Origin: JBFLXR01 sp040757065
GTDB taxonomy: Bacteria > Pseudomonadota > Gammaproteobacteria > Burkholderiales > Gallionellaceae
NCBI GenBank assembly: GCA_040757065.1
Contig: JBFLXR010000012.1
Location: forward strand, 9,253 to 73,252
DNA: 64,000 nucleotides
Direction of reading: 5' to 3'
Within the stretch, counting starts at the first letter, position 1. Each line of letters begins with the position of its first letter. The translations under genes and the position numbers were made by a program. Positions 35,018 to 44,586 of the stretch are shown piece after piece. The notes beneath the pieces were generated by a model. That model saw only the letters and a list, made by a program, of their open reading frames with translations. It had not been told where the DNA came from and ran no database searches.

Positions 35018-36387
35018 GTCGCCTCCTCTTGCAACGCTGCCACAGCGCTACGAAACGCTTCGGCGCGGTGCAGATAGTTGCGGTACATATCGAAGCTGGC
35101 GCAGGCCGGCGACATCAGAACCGCATCGCCCGGCTCGGCAGCCTGACTCGCCCAGCGCGCGGCCTCGTCCATGTTGGGGGCAAACAACACCGGCACGCCG
35201 CAGCCTTCCAGAACGGCGGCAATTTTCTCGGCATCGCGGCCGATCAGCACCGCAGCGCGGGCGTGCTGCGTCACGGCAGCGCGCAACGGCGTAAAGTCCT
35301 GCCCCTTGCCGTCGCCGCCGAGGATCACCACTGCGCGTTTGCCCAACCCTTTCAAAGCGGCCTCGGTCGCCCCGACGTTTGTGCCCTTGGAATCGTCGTA
35401 ATAGGTCACGCCGCGAATTTCCGCCACGCGTTCGACGCGGTGCGGCAACCCCTTGAAGGCTTGCAGCGCCTGGCACAGCGGCTTCAGCGGCAGATCGAGC
35501 GCACGGCACAGCGCCAGCGCCGCCAGCGCATTCGCCACGTTATGCAGCCCGGCCACATGCAACGCATCGGCACGCAGAATGCGGTGCCCGTCCTGCGCCA
35601 GCCAGGGGATATCGCCATCGTATACCACGCCCCAGTCTGTGCGATTGGCCGGCGCATTCAGCCCGAATGTCACGACGCTGCGGCCGGGCAAGGCCATGCT
35701 AAGGCTGCGGGCATCGTCGCGGTTCAGCACTTGCACGCCCGACCCGGCGAAAATCCGCGCCTTAGCGGCGGCATAGGCGTCCATGCTGCCGTGGCGGTCG
35801 AGGTGATCTTCACTGATATTCAGCACGGTGGACGCATCGGGATGCAGCGTATCGGTGCTTTCCAGCTGGAAGCTGGACAATTCCAGCACCCACACCTCGG
35901 GTTGCTTGCCGCCGCGCGCCATCAGCGCATCCAGCACAGCAGGGGAAATATTCCCGGCCACTGCGGTATCCAGACCGGCAGCGCGACACATCGCACCGAC
36001 CATGCTGGTAACCGTGGTTTTGCCGTTCGCGCCGGTAATCGCGATCACCTTGGGGCGGCTTTCCGCCGGGAAGGTGTGCGCCAGCCATTCGACGTCGCCC
36101 TCTACCGGCAGACCGCGCGCTTGCGCCTGGCGCACCAGCGGTTCGTCGATCGATACGCCGGGGCTGAGGGCAATGCGGTCGATGTCTGCCAGCAGACTCT
36201 CTTCGAAGGCGCCGCAACGAATTTCGGCTTGCGGACAATCGCGGCGCAGCACATCCAGCCCGGGCGGATTGCTGCGGCTGTCGGCCACGCGGACGCGCGC
36301 GCCCTGCGCGGTCGCCCAGCGGGCGAGCGAGAGCCCGGTCTCTCCGAGCCCCAGCACCAGCACGAATTGTCCGCGCAGCATCGTCAT
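35011..36387 (-). CDS. murD: UDP-N-acetylmuramoylalanine-D-glutamate ligase MurD
   Basis: Adds D-glutamate to UDP-MurNAc-L-Ala. N-terminal dinucleotide-like fold LVLGLGETGLSLARWATAQG, ATP loop VIAITGANGKTTVTSMVGAM, then ELSSFQLESTDTLHPDASTV and YYDDSKGTNVGATEAALKGL. 458 residues. Two bases separate it from mraY. Confidence 0.97.
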   Translation of the reverse strand: MTMLRGQFVLVLGLGETGLSLARWATAQGARVRVADSRSNPPGLDVLRRDCPQAEIRCGAFEESLLADIDRIALSPGVSIDEPLVRQAQARGLPVEGDVEWLAHTFPAESRPKVIAITGANGKTTVTSMVGAMCRAAGLDTAVAGNISPAVLDALMARGGKQPEVWVLELSSFQLESTDTLHPDASTVLNISEDHLDRHGSMDAYAAAKARIFAGSGVQVLNRDDARSLSMALPGRSVVTFGLNAPANRTDWGVVYDGDIPWLAQDGHRILRADALHVAGLHNVANALAALALCRALDLPLKPLCQALQAFKGLPHRVERVAEIRGVTYYDDSKGTNVGATEAALKGLGKRAVVILGGDGKGQDFTPLRAAVTQHARAAVLIGRDAEKIAAVLEGCGVPVLFAPNMDEAARWASQAAEPGDAVLMSPACASFDMYRNYLHRAEAFRSAVAALQEEATC

Positions 36388-36389
36388 GT

Positions 36390-37493
36390 TTATCTCAGTT
36401 TCAGGGTCGCCAGACCCAGCAATACCAACAGCATGGTAATAATCCAGAAGCGGACGACGACTTGCGTTTCCTTCCAGCCTTTTTGTTCGAAGTGGTGGTG
36501 CAACGGCGCCATCAGCAGAATGCGGCGGCCTTCGCCGTATTTTTTCTTGGTGTATTTGAAGTACGACACCTGCATCATCACCGACACGGCCTCGACTACG
36601 AACACGCCGCCCATGATGAACAGCACCAGCTCCTGACGGATGATCACCGCCACGGTGCCGAGCGCCGCACCCAGCGCCAGCGCGCCGACGTCGCCCATGA
36701 ACACTTCCGCCGGATAGGCGTTAAACCACAGGAAGGCCAGCCCTGCGCCGGCAATCGCCCCGCAGAACACTGCCAACTCGCCCGCGCCGGGAATGTAGGG
36801 AATGCCCAGATATTTGGCGAACACCGCATGACCGGCCACGTAGGAGAAAATCGCCAGCGCACTGCTCACCATCACGGTCGGCATGATCGCCAGCCCGTCC
36901 AGTCCGTCGGTCAGGTTGACGGCATTGCTGCTGCCGACGATCACCAGATAGGTCAGCACGATAAAAGCCCCCGCGCCAAGCGGAATCGCCACTGCTTTCA
37001 GGAACGGCACGATCAGTTCGGTGTGCGCCGGCAGTGTGCGCGTTTCCCACAGCACAATGCCCACCGCCAGTGCGATCAGCGACTGCCAGAACATTTTAGC
37101 CTTGGCCGACAAACCCTTGGGATCGCGGTACACCACCTTACGGTAGTCGTCCACCCAGCCGATTACGCCGGTACCGAGCGTGGCGAACAGCACGACCCAG
37201 ACGTAAGGATTGGTCAGATCGCCCCACAGCAATGTAGTAATCGCCACCGAAGTCAGAATCAGCGCCCCGCCCATGGTCGGGGTGCCGGCCTTGACCAGAT
37301 GGGTTTGCGGGCCGTCGGTGCGCACGGCCTGCCCGACTTTGTATTCGGTCAGTTTGCGGATCATCGCCGGTCCGACGATAAACGAGATGAATAGCGCAGT
37401 CATCGCAGCCAGCACGGTACGCAACGTGATGTAGTTGAACACGTTGAAGAACCGGATGTCCTGCGACAGCATTTGCGCCAGAGCCAGTAACAT
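36390..37493 (-). CDS. mraY: Phospho-MurNAc-pentapeptide translocase MraY
   Basis: Integral membrane enzyme that makes lipid I from UDP-MurNAc-pentapeptide and undecaprenyl phosphate. Start at ATG 37493 (MLLALAQMLSQDIRFFNVFN), 367 residues. Catalytic residues lie in GWVDDYRKVVYRDPKGLSA, NLTDGLDGLAIMP and MAPLHHHFEQKGWKE. About ten membrane segments. Confidence 0.97.
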   Translation of the reverse strand: MLLALAQMLSQDIRFFNVFNYITLRTVLAAMTALFISFIVGPAMIRKLTEYKVGQAVRTDGPQTHLVKAGTPTMGGALILTSVAITTLLWGDLTNPYVWVVLFATLGTGVIGWVDDYRKVVYRDPKGLSAKAKMFWQSLIALAVGIVLWETRTLPAHTELIVPFLKAVAIPLGAGAFIVLTYLVIVGSSNAVNLTDGLDGLAIMPTVMVSSALAIFSYVAGHAVFAKYLGIPYIPGAGELAVFCGAIAGAGLAFLWFNAYPAEVFMGDVGALALGAALGTVAVIIRQELVLFIMGGVFVVEAVSVMMQVSYFKYTKKKYGEGRRILLMAPLHHHFEQKGWKETQVVVRFWIITMLLVLLGLATLKLR

Positions 37494-37495
37494 AG

Positions 37496-38863
37496 TTATT
37501 CCTTTTCCTGCGCCGCACAATGCTGCACGACGCGCTCCATGCGCATAAAGCGCGAACCTTTAACCAGCACGGTGACGCCCGGAGCGAGTTCCGCTTCCAG
37601 TGCCGCCAGCAAGTCTTCCATTGCATCGAAATGCTTCGCGCCTGCCCCGTAGGCGCGCGCGGTGTACTGCGTCAGGTTGCCCAGCGCATACAAACCGTCC
37701 AGACCGAGGCGTTTGGCTTCGGCGCCGGTTTCTTCATGCAGCAGCGGTGCGTCTTCGCCCAGCTCGCCCATGTCGCCCAGCACCAGAATCCGTTTGCCTT
37801 CCGCCCGTGCCAGCACCTGCATTGCCGCCCGCAGCGAAGCGGGATTGGCGTTGTAGGTATCGTCGATCAGCACCGCACCGTTGCGGGCGGGTTTACGCTG
37901 CAAGCGGCCGTACACGCCCGCGAAACCGGATAAACCGCGTTCGATTGCCGACAGCGGCACGCCGGCAGCCAGCGCCGCAGAGGCCGCGGCCAGTGCATTG
38001 CGCGCATTGTGTTCGCCGGGCACTTGCAAGACGATGTTCGCCTCGCCTTGCGGCGTACGCAGATGCAGCACACCGCCGTAACCCTGCGCCTGCCAGTCGC
38101 CCTGTACGGCGGCGGGCTGTGTCAGGCCGAAATCCAATATGCGGCGGTTGCCCGCCAGTTCGCGCCACAACGGCGCATAGGCATCGTCGGCATTGATAAT
38201 CGCCGTCCCGTTTTCGTCCAGCCCGGCGAAAATTTCGCCCTTGGCGCGCGCCACGGCTTCTACCGAACCCAGTCCTTGCAAATGCGCGCCGGAGGCGTTG
38301 TTAATCAGCGCGGCACCGGGGCGCGCCAACCGGGTCAGATAATCGATCTCGCCGGGATGGTTCATGCCCATTTCGATCACCGCATAGCGGTGGCCTGCGC
38401 GCAGTTTGAGCAGCGTCAGCGGCATGCCGATGTCGTTGTTCAGATTGCCCTGCGTGGCCAGCACGCTGTCCGCCGCGCCGGTATGTGCACGCAGAATCGC
38501 TGCCAGCATTTCCTTCACGCTGGTTTTGCCGTTGCTGCCGGTAACGGCCAGCACAGGAATGGCAAAACGGTTACGCCAGTAAGCGGCCAGCTGTCCCAAG
38601 GCCAAGCGGGTATCGTCCACCAGCAACAGCGGGCAAGGCGATTCGCCGCCGTGATAGCTATCGGCATTCACAACGGCCGCTACCGCACCGGACATGCCGG
38701 CCGCACCGACGAATTGCGCGCCGTCGAAGTTCTCGCCCTTCAGCGCAACGAACAAATCGCCCGCCGCGATGGTACGGGTATCGGTGGATACCGCGCTAAA
38801 GCGCACATCCGCGCCGAGCAGGCGGGCGTTCAAGACTTGCGCAGCTTCCGACAGCAGCATCAT
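37496..38863 (-). CDS. murF: UDP-MurNAc-tripeptide D-Ala-D-Ala ligase MurF
   Basis: Adds D-Ala-D-Ala, the product of DdlB, to the UDP-MurNAc-tripeptide. ATP loop VLAVTGSNGKTSVKEMLAAI; then EMGMNHPGEIDYLTRLARPG and LIDDTYNANPASLRAAMQVL, typical MurF. 455 residues. Overlaps murE by four bases and leaves two bases before mraY. Confidence 0.97.
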   Translation of the reverse strand: MMLLSEAAQVLNARLLGADVRFSAVSTDTRTIAAGDLFVALKGENFDGAQFVGAAGMSGAVAAVVNADSYHGGESPCPLLLVDDTRLALGQLAAYWRNRFAIPVLAVTGSNGKTSVKEMLAAILRAHTGAADSVLATQGNLNNDIGMPLTLLKLRAGHRYAVIEMGMNHPGEIDYLTRLARPGAALINNASGAHLQGLGSVEAVARAKGEIFAGLDENGTAIINADDAYAPLWRELAGNRRILDFGLTQPAAVQGDWQAQGYGGVLHLRTPQGEANIVLQVPGEHNARNALAAASAALAAGVPLSAIERGLSGFAGVYGRLQRKPARNGAVLIDDTYNANPASLRAAMQVLARAEGKRILVLGDMGELGEDAPLLHEETGAEAKRLGLDGLYALGNLTQYTARAYGAGAKHFDAMEDLLAALEAELAPGVTVLVKGSRFMRMERVVQHCAAQEKE

Positions 38864-40353
38864 GCGGCAGCCCTCCAGTGATGCAATGCCGCCTGCACGG
38901 CTGCGGCATCGCTGAACGGGTGTTTCACCCCGGCGATTTCCTGATACTGCTCGTGCCCCTTGCCCGCCACCAGTACCGTGTCGTTGGAGGAAGCCTGACC
39001 GATGGCCTGTGCAATCGCAGCGGCACGGTCGGCAATCACCTGCACTTCGCCGCCTTCGGCGCCGGTCAGCACGGCATCGATAATCGCCAGCGGATCTTCG
39101 CTGCGCGGATTGTCGCTGGTCACGATGACCTGATCGGCCAATTTGCTGGCGACACGGCCCATCATCGGGCGCTTACCCTTGTCGCGGTCGCCGCCGCAGC
39201 CGAATACGCAAATCACCCGGCCGCCGTTGAGCGTCGCCACTTCGCGCAGAGTCGCCAGCACGTTTTCCAGCGCATCCGGGGTGTGCGCGTAGTCCACCAC
39301 CACCGCCGGACGGCCGGCACCGCCGAATTTCTGCATGCGTCCCGCCACGGGCTGAATCTCGCGCAACAGCTGCACGGCTGTCTCCAGTGGCACGCCGCTG
39401 ACCAGCAGCGCGGCCAGCGTGCCGAGCAAGTTGCTGGCATTGAAGCGTCCGACGAGCGCACTCGATACTTGCGCCTTGCCCCAGCTGGAATGCACTTCCA
39501 GTTGCAATCCGCTGCCGTTCATTTGCAAATGCGCGCCGTAGACCATGCGCAGCCCCAGCTTCTCGGCGCGCAGTCTGGCGATTTCGCCCAGACCGTAGCC
39601 GATCACTTCCGCACCGCCGTCGCGCAGCTCTTCGGCGGTTTGCGCACCGAAGGCATCGTCCATATTCAGCACGGCGAATTTCAGGTTTTGCCAGTCGAAC
39701 AAGCGACGCTTGGCGGCAGCGTAATGGTCCATGTCGCCGTGGAAATCCAGATGGTCGCGGCTCAGGTTAGTGAACAGCGCCACATCGTATTTCACGCCGT
39801 TGATACGCCCCAGCGCCAATGCGTGGGAAGACACTTCCATGGAAACGGCGCTTGCACCCTGCGCCAGATACTCGGCCAGCAGGCTGTGCAGACGGATGGC
39901 ATCCGGTGTGGTGTTCGGGCTGGGCTCCAGCGTGCCGGGAAAGCCGTTGCCGAGCGTACCGACCAGCGCAGTCTTGCAGTTATGCGCGCCGAGCGCATGC
40001 GCCAGCCAGTGCGAGCAGGAGGTTTTGCCGTTGGTGCCGGTCACGCCGATCATCCACAGTTTGTGCGACGGTTGCGCATAGACGCGGTCGGCGATTTCGC
40101 CCGCATGGCGGCGCAAATCGGCCACCCCCAGATTCGGTACGTTCCACGCCGCATCCCAGACGAAATCGCCGTGACACTCCCAGATCACCGCATTCGCGCC
40201 GTTGGCGATGGCCTGCGCGATGAAACGACGGCCATCGGCTTGTGCGCCGGGATAGGCGACGAAGGTGTCGCCGGGCTGCACGGTACGGCTGTCGGTTGCC
40301 AGACGGGTAATCGCTACGCCCAGCTTGTCCAGATCGCTCAGACGGAAGCTCAT
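38860..40353 (-). CDS. murE: UDP-MurNAc-dipeptide meso-diaminopimelate ligase MurE
   Basis: Adds the third stem-peptide residue. ATP loop MIGVTGTNGKTSCSHWLAHA; the carbamylated-lysine region SMEVSSHALALGRINGVKYD. The amino-acid specificity motif is DNPRSEDP (DNPR), which marks meso-diaminopimelate rather than lysine, as expected for a Gram-negative. 497 residues. Confidence 0.97.
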   Translation of the reverse strand: MSFRLSDLDKLGVAITRLATDSRTVQPGDTFVAYPGAQADGRRFIAQAIANGANAVIWECHGDFVWDAAWNVPNLGVADLRRHAGEIADRVYAQPSHKLWMIGVTGTNGKTSCSHWLAHALGAHNCKTALVGTLGNGFPGTLEPSPNTTPDAIRLHSLLAEYLAQGASAVSMEVSSHALALGRINGVKYDVALFTNLSRDHLDFHGDMDHYAAAKRRLFDWQNLKFAVLNMDDAFGAQTAEELRDGGAEVIGYGLGEIARLRAEKLGLRMVYGAHLQMNGSGLQLEVHSSWGKAQVSSALVGRFNASNLLGTLAALLVSGVPLETAVQLLREIQPVAGRMQKFGGAGRPAVVVDYAHTPDALENVLATLREVATLNGGRVICVFGCGGDRDKGKRPMMGRVASKLADQVIVTSDNPRSEDPLAIIDAVLTGAEGGEVQVIADRAAAIAQAIGQASSNDTVLVAGKGHEQYQEIAGVKHPFSDAAAVQAALHHWRAAA

Positions 40354-42107
40354 ACTTCCTCCTCCACGATTTCTGCGGGCGGCTTCAGCACATTATTCAG
40401 CGGCGCATCGTTCGGTATTTTCAGTTGACGTAGCGCAGCGCCCATCACATTGCTGAAAGCCGGGGCGGCCACTTGACCGCCGTAGTACTGCGCGCCTGCC
40501 GGTTCGTTAATCATCACCGCAACGATCAGGCGCGGATTGGAAGCCGGAGCCAGTCCGACGAAGGACGCGATGTAGCGGTTCACGTAGTGGCCGCCGTCCA
40601 GCTTGTGCGCTGTACCGGTCTTGCCCGCCACGCGGTAGCCGGGAATCTGCGCCAGCGGCGCGGTGCCGCCGGGCTGCACCACCAGCTCCATCATTTCGCG
40701 CACCGAGCGGGCGGTTTCGGCGGAGAACACACGCTTGCCGGTCGGCGCACCGTCTTGCTTGAGTAGCGATACGGGGATCATTTCGCCGTCATTGGCGAAC
40801 ACGGTATAAGCGCGGGCCAGTTGCAGCAGGTTCACCGAAATGCCGTTGCCGTAGGACATGGTGGCTTGTTCGATGGGATGCCAGGTTTTATAGGGACGCA
40901 GTTTGCCGTTCGCTTCGCCGGGGAAGCCGCTGCCGGTGGGTTCGCCGAAGCCGGCATTGCTCAGGAAACGGTGAAAGACTTCCGGTTCCATCGATAGCGC
41001 CATCTTGGTTGCGCCGACGTTGCTCGACTTCTGAATCACTTGCGCCACAGTCAGCATGTCGTCCGGGTGGGTATCGCGGATACGATGCCCGCCGACCACC
41101 AGCGCACCATGCTCGGTGTTAATCAGCGTATTCGGCTTGTACTTGCCGGTTTCCAGCGCGGAGGCCGCCGTGATCGGCTTCATGGTGGAACCGGGTTCGA
41201 ACAAATCGGTGACGGCGTGGTTGCGCATCACTTGCGGCGCGGGGCGCGCGCGGTTATTCGGGTTGTAGCTGGGGTAGTTCGCCAGCGCCAGCACTTCGCC
41301 GCTGCGGGCATCCAGCACCACGATGGAGCCGGCCTTGGCGTTGTGCTGTTCCACAGCCAGCTTCACTTCGCGGTAAGCCAGATATTGCAGTTTGCTGTCG
41401 ACCGACAAGGCCATGTCGGCACCCGGCTTGGGCGCGCGCAGGCTGACCACGTCTTCGACGATGTGGCCGCGGCGGTCTTTAATCACGCGCTGGTTGCCCA
41501 CTTTGCCGCCGAGTTTGTTTTGCAGCACCAGCTCCATGCCTTCCTGTCCGTTGTCGTCCAGATCGGTAAAGCCGAGCAGATGGGCAGTCACTTCGCCCGC
41601 CGGGTAGAAGCGGCGGTATTCGCGGCGCAGCGAAATGCCGGGGATGCCCAGCTTGACGATTTTGGCGGCGTCTTCAGGCGGCAACTGACGCTTGAGATAC
41701 ACAAAGTCGCGGCTGGTATCCGCCAGTTTTTTGTTCAACTCGGTTTCGGTCATGCCCAGAATGCGCGCCAGTTGCTTGCGCTGCGCTGCGGACATTTCCA
41801 TGTCTTCCGGGCTGGCCCACACCGACTCGACCGGGGTGCTGATGCCGAGCGGCTCGCCGTAGCGGTCGGTAATCATGCCGCGATGGGCGCTGATGTCGAT
41901 CACGCGCGCGTAACGCGCATCGCCTTTGCGTTGCAGAAATTCATCCTGCACCAGTTGCAGGTACACCGCGCGCACCAGCAAGCTGCCCATGCCCAGCATC
42001 AAACCGAGAAACAGCAAGCGGGCGCGCCAACCCGGCAGCACCAGCTTTTCCGGCACATGCAACCGCCCGCGACGGGCGGCTCCGGCTGTCGCGTGGGCAT
42101 ATCTCAC
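40350..42107 (-). CDS. ftsI: Septal peptidoglycan transpeptidase FtsI (PBP3)
   Basis: Class B penicillin-binding protein. A basic cytoplasmic tail of about 28 residues and one membrane helix (ARLLFLGLMLGMGSLLVRAV) lead to the periplasmic domains. Active-site motifs are all present: STMK (FEPGSTMKPITAASALE), SSN (IQKSSNVGATKMA) and KTG (VAGKTGTAHKLDGG). 585 residues. Partner of FtsW. Confidence 0.98.
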   Translation of the reverse strand: MRYAHATAGAARRGRLHVPEKLVLPGWRARLLFLGLMLGMGSLLVRAVYLQLVQDEFLQRKGDARYARVIDISAHRGMITDRYGEPLGISTPVESVWASPEDMEMSAAQRKQLARILGMTETELNKKLADTSRDFVYLKRQLPPEDAAKIVKLGIPGISLRREYRRFYPAGEVTAHLLGFTDLDDNGQEGMELVLQNKLGGKVGNQRVIKDRRGHIVEDVVSLRAPKPGADMALSVDSKLQYLAYREVKLAVEQHNAKAGSIVVLDARSGEVLALANYPSYNPNNRARPAPQVMRNHAVTDLFEPGSTMKPITAASALETGKYKPNTLINTEHGALVVGGHRIRDTHPDDMLTVAQVIQKSSNVGATKMALSMEPEVFHRFLSNAGFGEPTGSGFPGEANGKLRPYKTWHPIEQATMSYGNGISVNLLQLARAYTVFANDGEMIPVSLLKQDGAPTGKRVFSAETARSVREMMELVVQPGGTAPLAQIPGYRVAGKTGTAHKLDGGHYVNRYIASFVGLAPASNPRLIVAVMINEPAGAQYYGGQVAAPAFSNVMGAALRQLKIPNDAPLNNVLKPPAEIVEEEV

Positions 42108-42388
42108 GGACGGCCTCCCGTCGGAGTACGCGCATGCACGTAGCGCACTTGCGACTGTGCGGGCAATTGCATATTCAATTGGCTTTCAGCGATTTTTTCC
42201 ACGCGCGACGGAATTGCCCAGGTGCGCTGTTCCAGCTGCAACTGCCCCCATTCCACTTCCATTTGCTGGGCGCGGTCTTTTTCCTGCTGGAGCTCGATAA
42301 AGCGCTTGCGTGCCTGATGCTGCGAAGTGATGACGCTGAGCGCACACAAAATCACGACCGCCAGCAGCAATAGATTGAGGCGGCTCAT
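42104..42388 (-). CDS. ftsL: Cell division protein FtsL
   Basis: 94-residue bitopic divisome protein. Short N-terminus, membrane helix LNLLLLAVVILCALSVITSQ, then a periplasmic coiled coil (ARKRFIELQQEKDRAQQMEV) as in the FtsL/FtsB family. Identification rests partly on its place between rsmH and ftsI with four-base overlaps on both sides. Confidence 0.93.
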   Translation of the reverse strand: MSRLNLLLLAVVILCALSVITSQHQARKRFIELQQEKDRAQQMEVEWGQLQLEQRTWAIPSRVEKIAESQLNMQLPAQSQVRYVHARTPTGGRP

Positions 42389-43311
42389 ACCGGCGCCTCC
42401 GTACGTTCGGCTGTGCGCATCACGGCGCTGCGCGCGCGCGGGTTTGCCGCCACTTCGGCTTCGGCGGCGCGCACGGCCTTGCCGATCAGGCGCAGCTTGC
42501 CCTGCGGAATGTCGGCAGCGCGCACCGGCAGATTGCGCGGAAGCTTATCCCCCTGCGCCATGTCGCGCATGAAGTGCTTCACGATGCGATCTTCCAGCGA
42601 GTGGAAACTAATCACGACCAGCCTGCCCCCGGTTTTCAGACGGTTAACGCACTGCGGCAACACATCCGCAAGCTCTTCGAGTTCGCGGTTGAGATAAATC
42701 CGTATAGCTTGAAAGGTGCGCGTCGCCGGATTTTGCCCGGGTTCGCGCGTGCGGACAGCGCGGGCAACGATTTCGCTGAGCTGCCGCGTGGTGCGCACTG
42801 ATTCTTGCGTGCGCGCAGCAACAAGCGCCCTTGCAATCTGCTTAGCAAACCGTTCCTCGCCATATTCCCTGATGACCTCTCCCAACAATTTCTCTTCGAC
42901 TGTTTCCAGCCATTCCGCTGCCGTTTCTCCGCGGCTGGTATCCATGCGCATATCCAGCGGCGCATCGAACCGAAAACTGAAACCGCGCTGCGCATCGTCC
43001 AACTGCGGCGACGAGACGCCCAGATCGAACAGCACGCCGTCCACTTGCCCGACTCCCATGCCGTCCAGCACCGCCGCCATCTGATCGAACCCGCTGTGCG
43101 CTATCGCAAAGCGCGGGTCTTGAATACTGCGAGCCTCGGCAATCGCCGCCGGGTCTTTGTCAAAAGCAATCAGGCGCCCCTTCGCGCCCAATCGCTGCAA
43201 AATCAATCGGCTATGGCCGCCGCGCCCGAACGTGCCGTCCACATACACCCCATCGGGGCGCAGGCTCAGCGCATCGACTGCTTCATTCAACAGAACCGTG
43301 ACATGGCTCAC
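42385..43311 (-). CDS. rsmH: 16S rRNA m4C1402 methyltransferase RsmH (MraW)
   Basis: Methylates N4 of C1402 in the 16S rRNA P-site region using S-adenosylmethionine. The SAM-binding blocks GVYVDGTFGRGGHSRLILQR and LIAFDKDPAAIAEA are clear, with VLFDLGVSSPQLDDAQRGFS after. I chose the GTG at 43311 (SHVTVLLNEAVDAL follows), which overlaps the mraZ stop (GTGA). An upstream ATG extension of 30 residues is open but runs inside mraZ. 308 residues. Confidence 0.96.
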   Translation of the reverse strand: MSHVTVLLNEAVDALSLRPDGVYVDGTFGRGGHSRLILQRLGAKGRLIAFDKDPAAIAEARSIQDPRFAIAHSGFDQMAAVLDGMGVGQVDGVLFDLGVSSPQLDDAQRGFSFRFDAPLDMRMDTSRGETAAEWLETVEEKLLGEVIREYGEERFAKQIARALVAARTQESVRTTRQLSEIVARAVRTREPGQNPATRTFQAIRIYLNRELEELADVLPQCVNRLKTGGRLVVISFHSLEDRIVKHFMRDMAQGDKLPRNLPVRAADIPQGKLRLIGKAVRAAEAEVAANPRARSAVMRTAERTEAPV

Positions 43312-43754
43312 AGAGTAAAGCCCTCCAGCTCGGGGGGCAGATCCCCGTCGCTGAAGCCGGCGATATTCTGGTGCAGCGCTTGCCAGCGCGCGTCGTCCCA
43401 CACTTCGAATTTATTGCCCTGCCCGACCAGCATCACATGCTTGTCCAGCTTGGCGTAATCACGCAGGGTTGGAGAGAGCAGCACCCGACCGGCAGCATCC
43501 ATGGTCACATCTTCGGCGTAACCCACCAGAAAACGTTGCAGGGCGCGAATCTTCGGATTGAACGCAGACAGCTTCATCAGCTTGTCGCGGATCGGCAGCC
43601 ATTCGGGTTGCGGATAGAGCAGCAGGCAGCCGTCGGCATCCGCCGTTGCCACCATTTGACCGGCGCAAGCAGACAGCAGCATGTCGCGATACTTGCTCGG
43701 TATCGCCAGCCGCCCCTTGCCGTCCAAATTGAGTTGCGCCGCTCCCTGAAACAC
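43308..43754 (-). CDS. mraZ: Transcriptional regulator MraZ
   Basis: AbrB-fold DNA-binding protein that represses its own dcw operon in known systems. Two SpoVT-AbrB repeats are visible: LDGKGRLAIPSKYRDMLLSA near residue 10 and MDAAGRVLLSPTLRDYAKLD near residue 80. 148 residues from a GTG start; a GAGGGATAAG ribosome-binding site lies just upstream. Its operator boxes sit directly before the gene (43773-43807). Confidence 0.96.
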   Translation of the reverse strand: MFQGAAQLNLDGKGRLAIPSKYRDMLLSACAGQMVATADADGCLLLYPQPEWLPIRDKLMKLSAFNPKIRALQRFLVGYAEDVTMDAAGRVLLSPTLRDYAKLDKHVMLVGQGNKFEVWDDARWQALHQNIAGFSDGDLPPELEGFTL

Positions 43755-43772
43755 GCTTATCCCTCAAAAAAT

Positions 43773-43807
43773 CCCACAAAAACCCACTTTTCACCACTTG
43801 GCCCCAC
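43773..43807 (-). promoter_or_regulatory. MraZ operator: four direct GTGGG-type boxes with 10-bp period
   Basis: On the minus strand four boxes begin every ten bases: GTGGG (43807-43803), GTGGT (43797-43793), GTGGG (43787-43783) and GTGGG (43777-43773). E. coli MraZ binds TGGGN repeats spaced by five bases, i.e. the same 10-bp period. The array overlaps the -10 region and the predicted transcription start, fitting autorepression. Confidence 0.82.
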
Positions 43808-43834
43808 TATATTGAAAAAACCGGGGTCGGTCAA
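43806..43834 (-). promoter_or_regulatory. Sigma-70 promoter of the division/cell-wall operon
   Basis: Minus strand TTGACC (43834-43829), exactly 17 bases, TATAGT (43811-43806). A near-consensus promoter about 50 bases before the mraZ GTG. It should drive the whole cluster, subject to MraZ. Confidence 0.8.
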
Positions 43835-44099
43835 GGGAAAAATCGCTTTTTTTCGTTTGGAGACAAAGAGTTAGCGCAATTTTCTCAGATTTAAGAATTG
43901 TCAAAATAAATAAGCAGTTGCGAAAAATACCTCAAGCCAACTGTGAGCATTGCAACAAAACGGGCTACTGTGAGGGATCACCCACTGTGGAAGAGAAAAC
44001 AGCAAAATTCACAACTGAAGAGATTTGAAATTGAAACGATGGCGGAACCGACCCCGCGCTGACCGACGAGGAAATTAACCTCAAAAAGACGCATTAAAA
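43835..44099. other. AT-rich intergenic region without recognised gene
   Basis: About 265 bases between the mra promoter and the 3' end of RNase P RNA. It holds A/T-rich tracts and no credible reading frame or conserved RNA that I can see. A weak GAGG/CCTC hairpin around 44070-44085, on the minus strand after a short T-run, could help end the RNase P transcript. Confidence 0.5.
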
Positions 44100-44460
44100 T
44101 GGGTGAAGCCAGCCGGTAAGCCGGGTTCTGTCGTGGACAGTCATTCCTCTAGGCGCGCAGTTACCCGCACACTCAAGCAACCTACCCGCAGGCGACGCGA
44201 GCAACGTCATAGCCTGCCTATTTGGTCTTGCTCCGGATGGAGTTTACCGTGCCGTCCGCGTTACCGCGTCCGCGGTGGGCTCTTACCCCGCCGTTTCACC
44301 CTCGCCGGCCCCTTGCGGGGCTTAGGCAGACTATTCTCTGTGGCACTGTTCATCACCTCACGGTGTCCGGTCGTTAACCGGCATCCTGCTCTCTGGAGCC
44401 CGGACTTTCCTCCCCGCCCTAACGGACGCGGCGACTGTCTGGCCAGCTTCGACGAGAATT
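44100..44460 (-). ncRNA. rnpB: RNase P RNA (type A)
   Basis: Catalytic RNA that removes 5' leaders from pre-tRNAs. Read on the minus strand the universally conserved elements are present in order: the P4 5' strand GAGGAAAGTCCGGGC (about 44413-44399), the CR-II/III type GGGTAAGAGCCCACCG (about 44289-44274), and near the 3' end ACAGAACCCGGCTTA (about 44134-44120), the P4 3' strand region. Outer P1 strands lie around 44452 and 44105. Exact ends are approximate (within about ten bases). The 5' part and upstream region are duplicated, see 44408-44752. Confidence 0.93.
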
Positions 44461-44573
44461 CTAACACGGAGGGGAATCCAATATTTTGAAACAGCGAGAA
44501 AAGCCCGGAGCCCGGACTTTGGTTCCGGCGTCACATGCTGCGCATATGAGCCTACACCGCAACGCGGCGCCGA
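44408..44573. repeat. Tandem duplication, unit 1 (5' end of rnpB plus upstream region)
   Basis: 166 bases that recur at 44587-44752 with a period of 179 and only a few differences (for example CGACGAG versus CGGCGGG near the EcoRI-like GAATTC). On the minus strand unit 1 contains the promoter-side sequence (with TAGAAT as a plausible -10) and the first 50-odd nucleotides of RNase P RNA. Confidence 0.85.
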
Positions 44574-44586
44574 AGCGCCGACGTTG

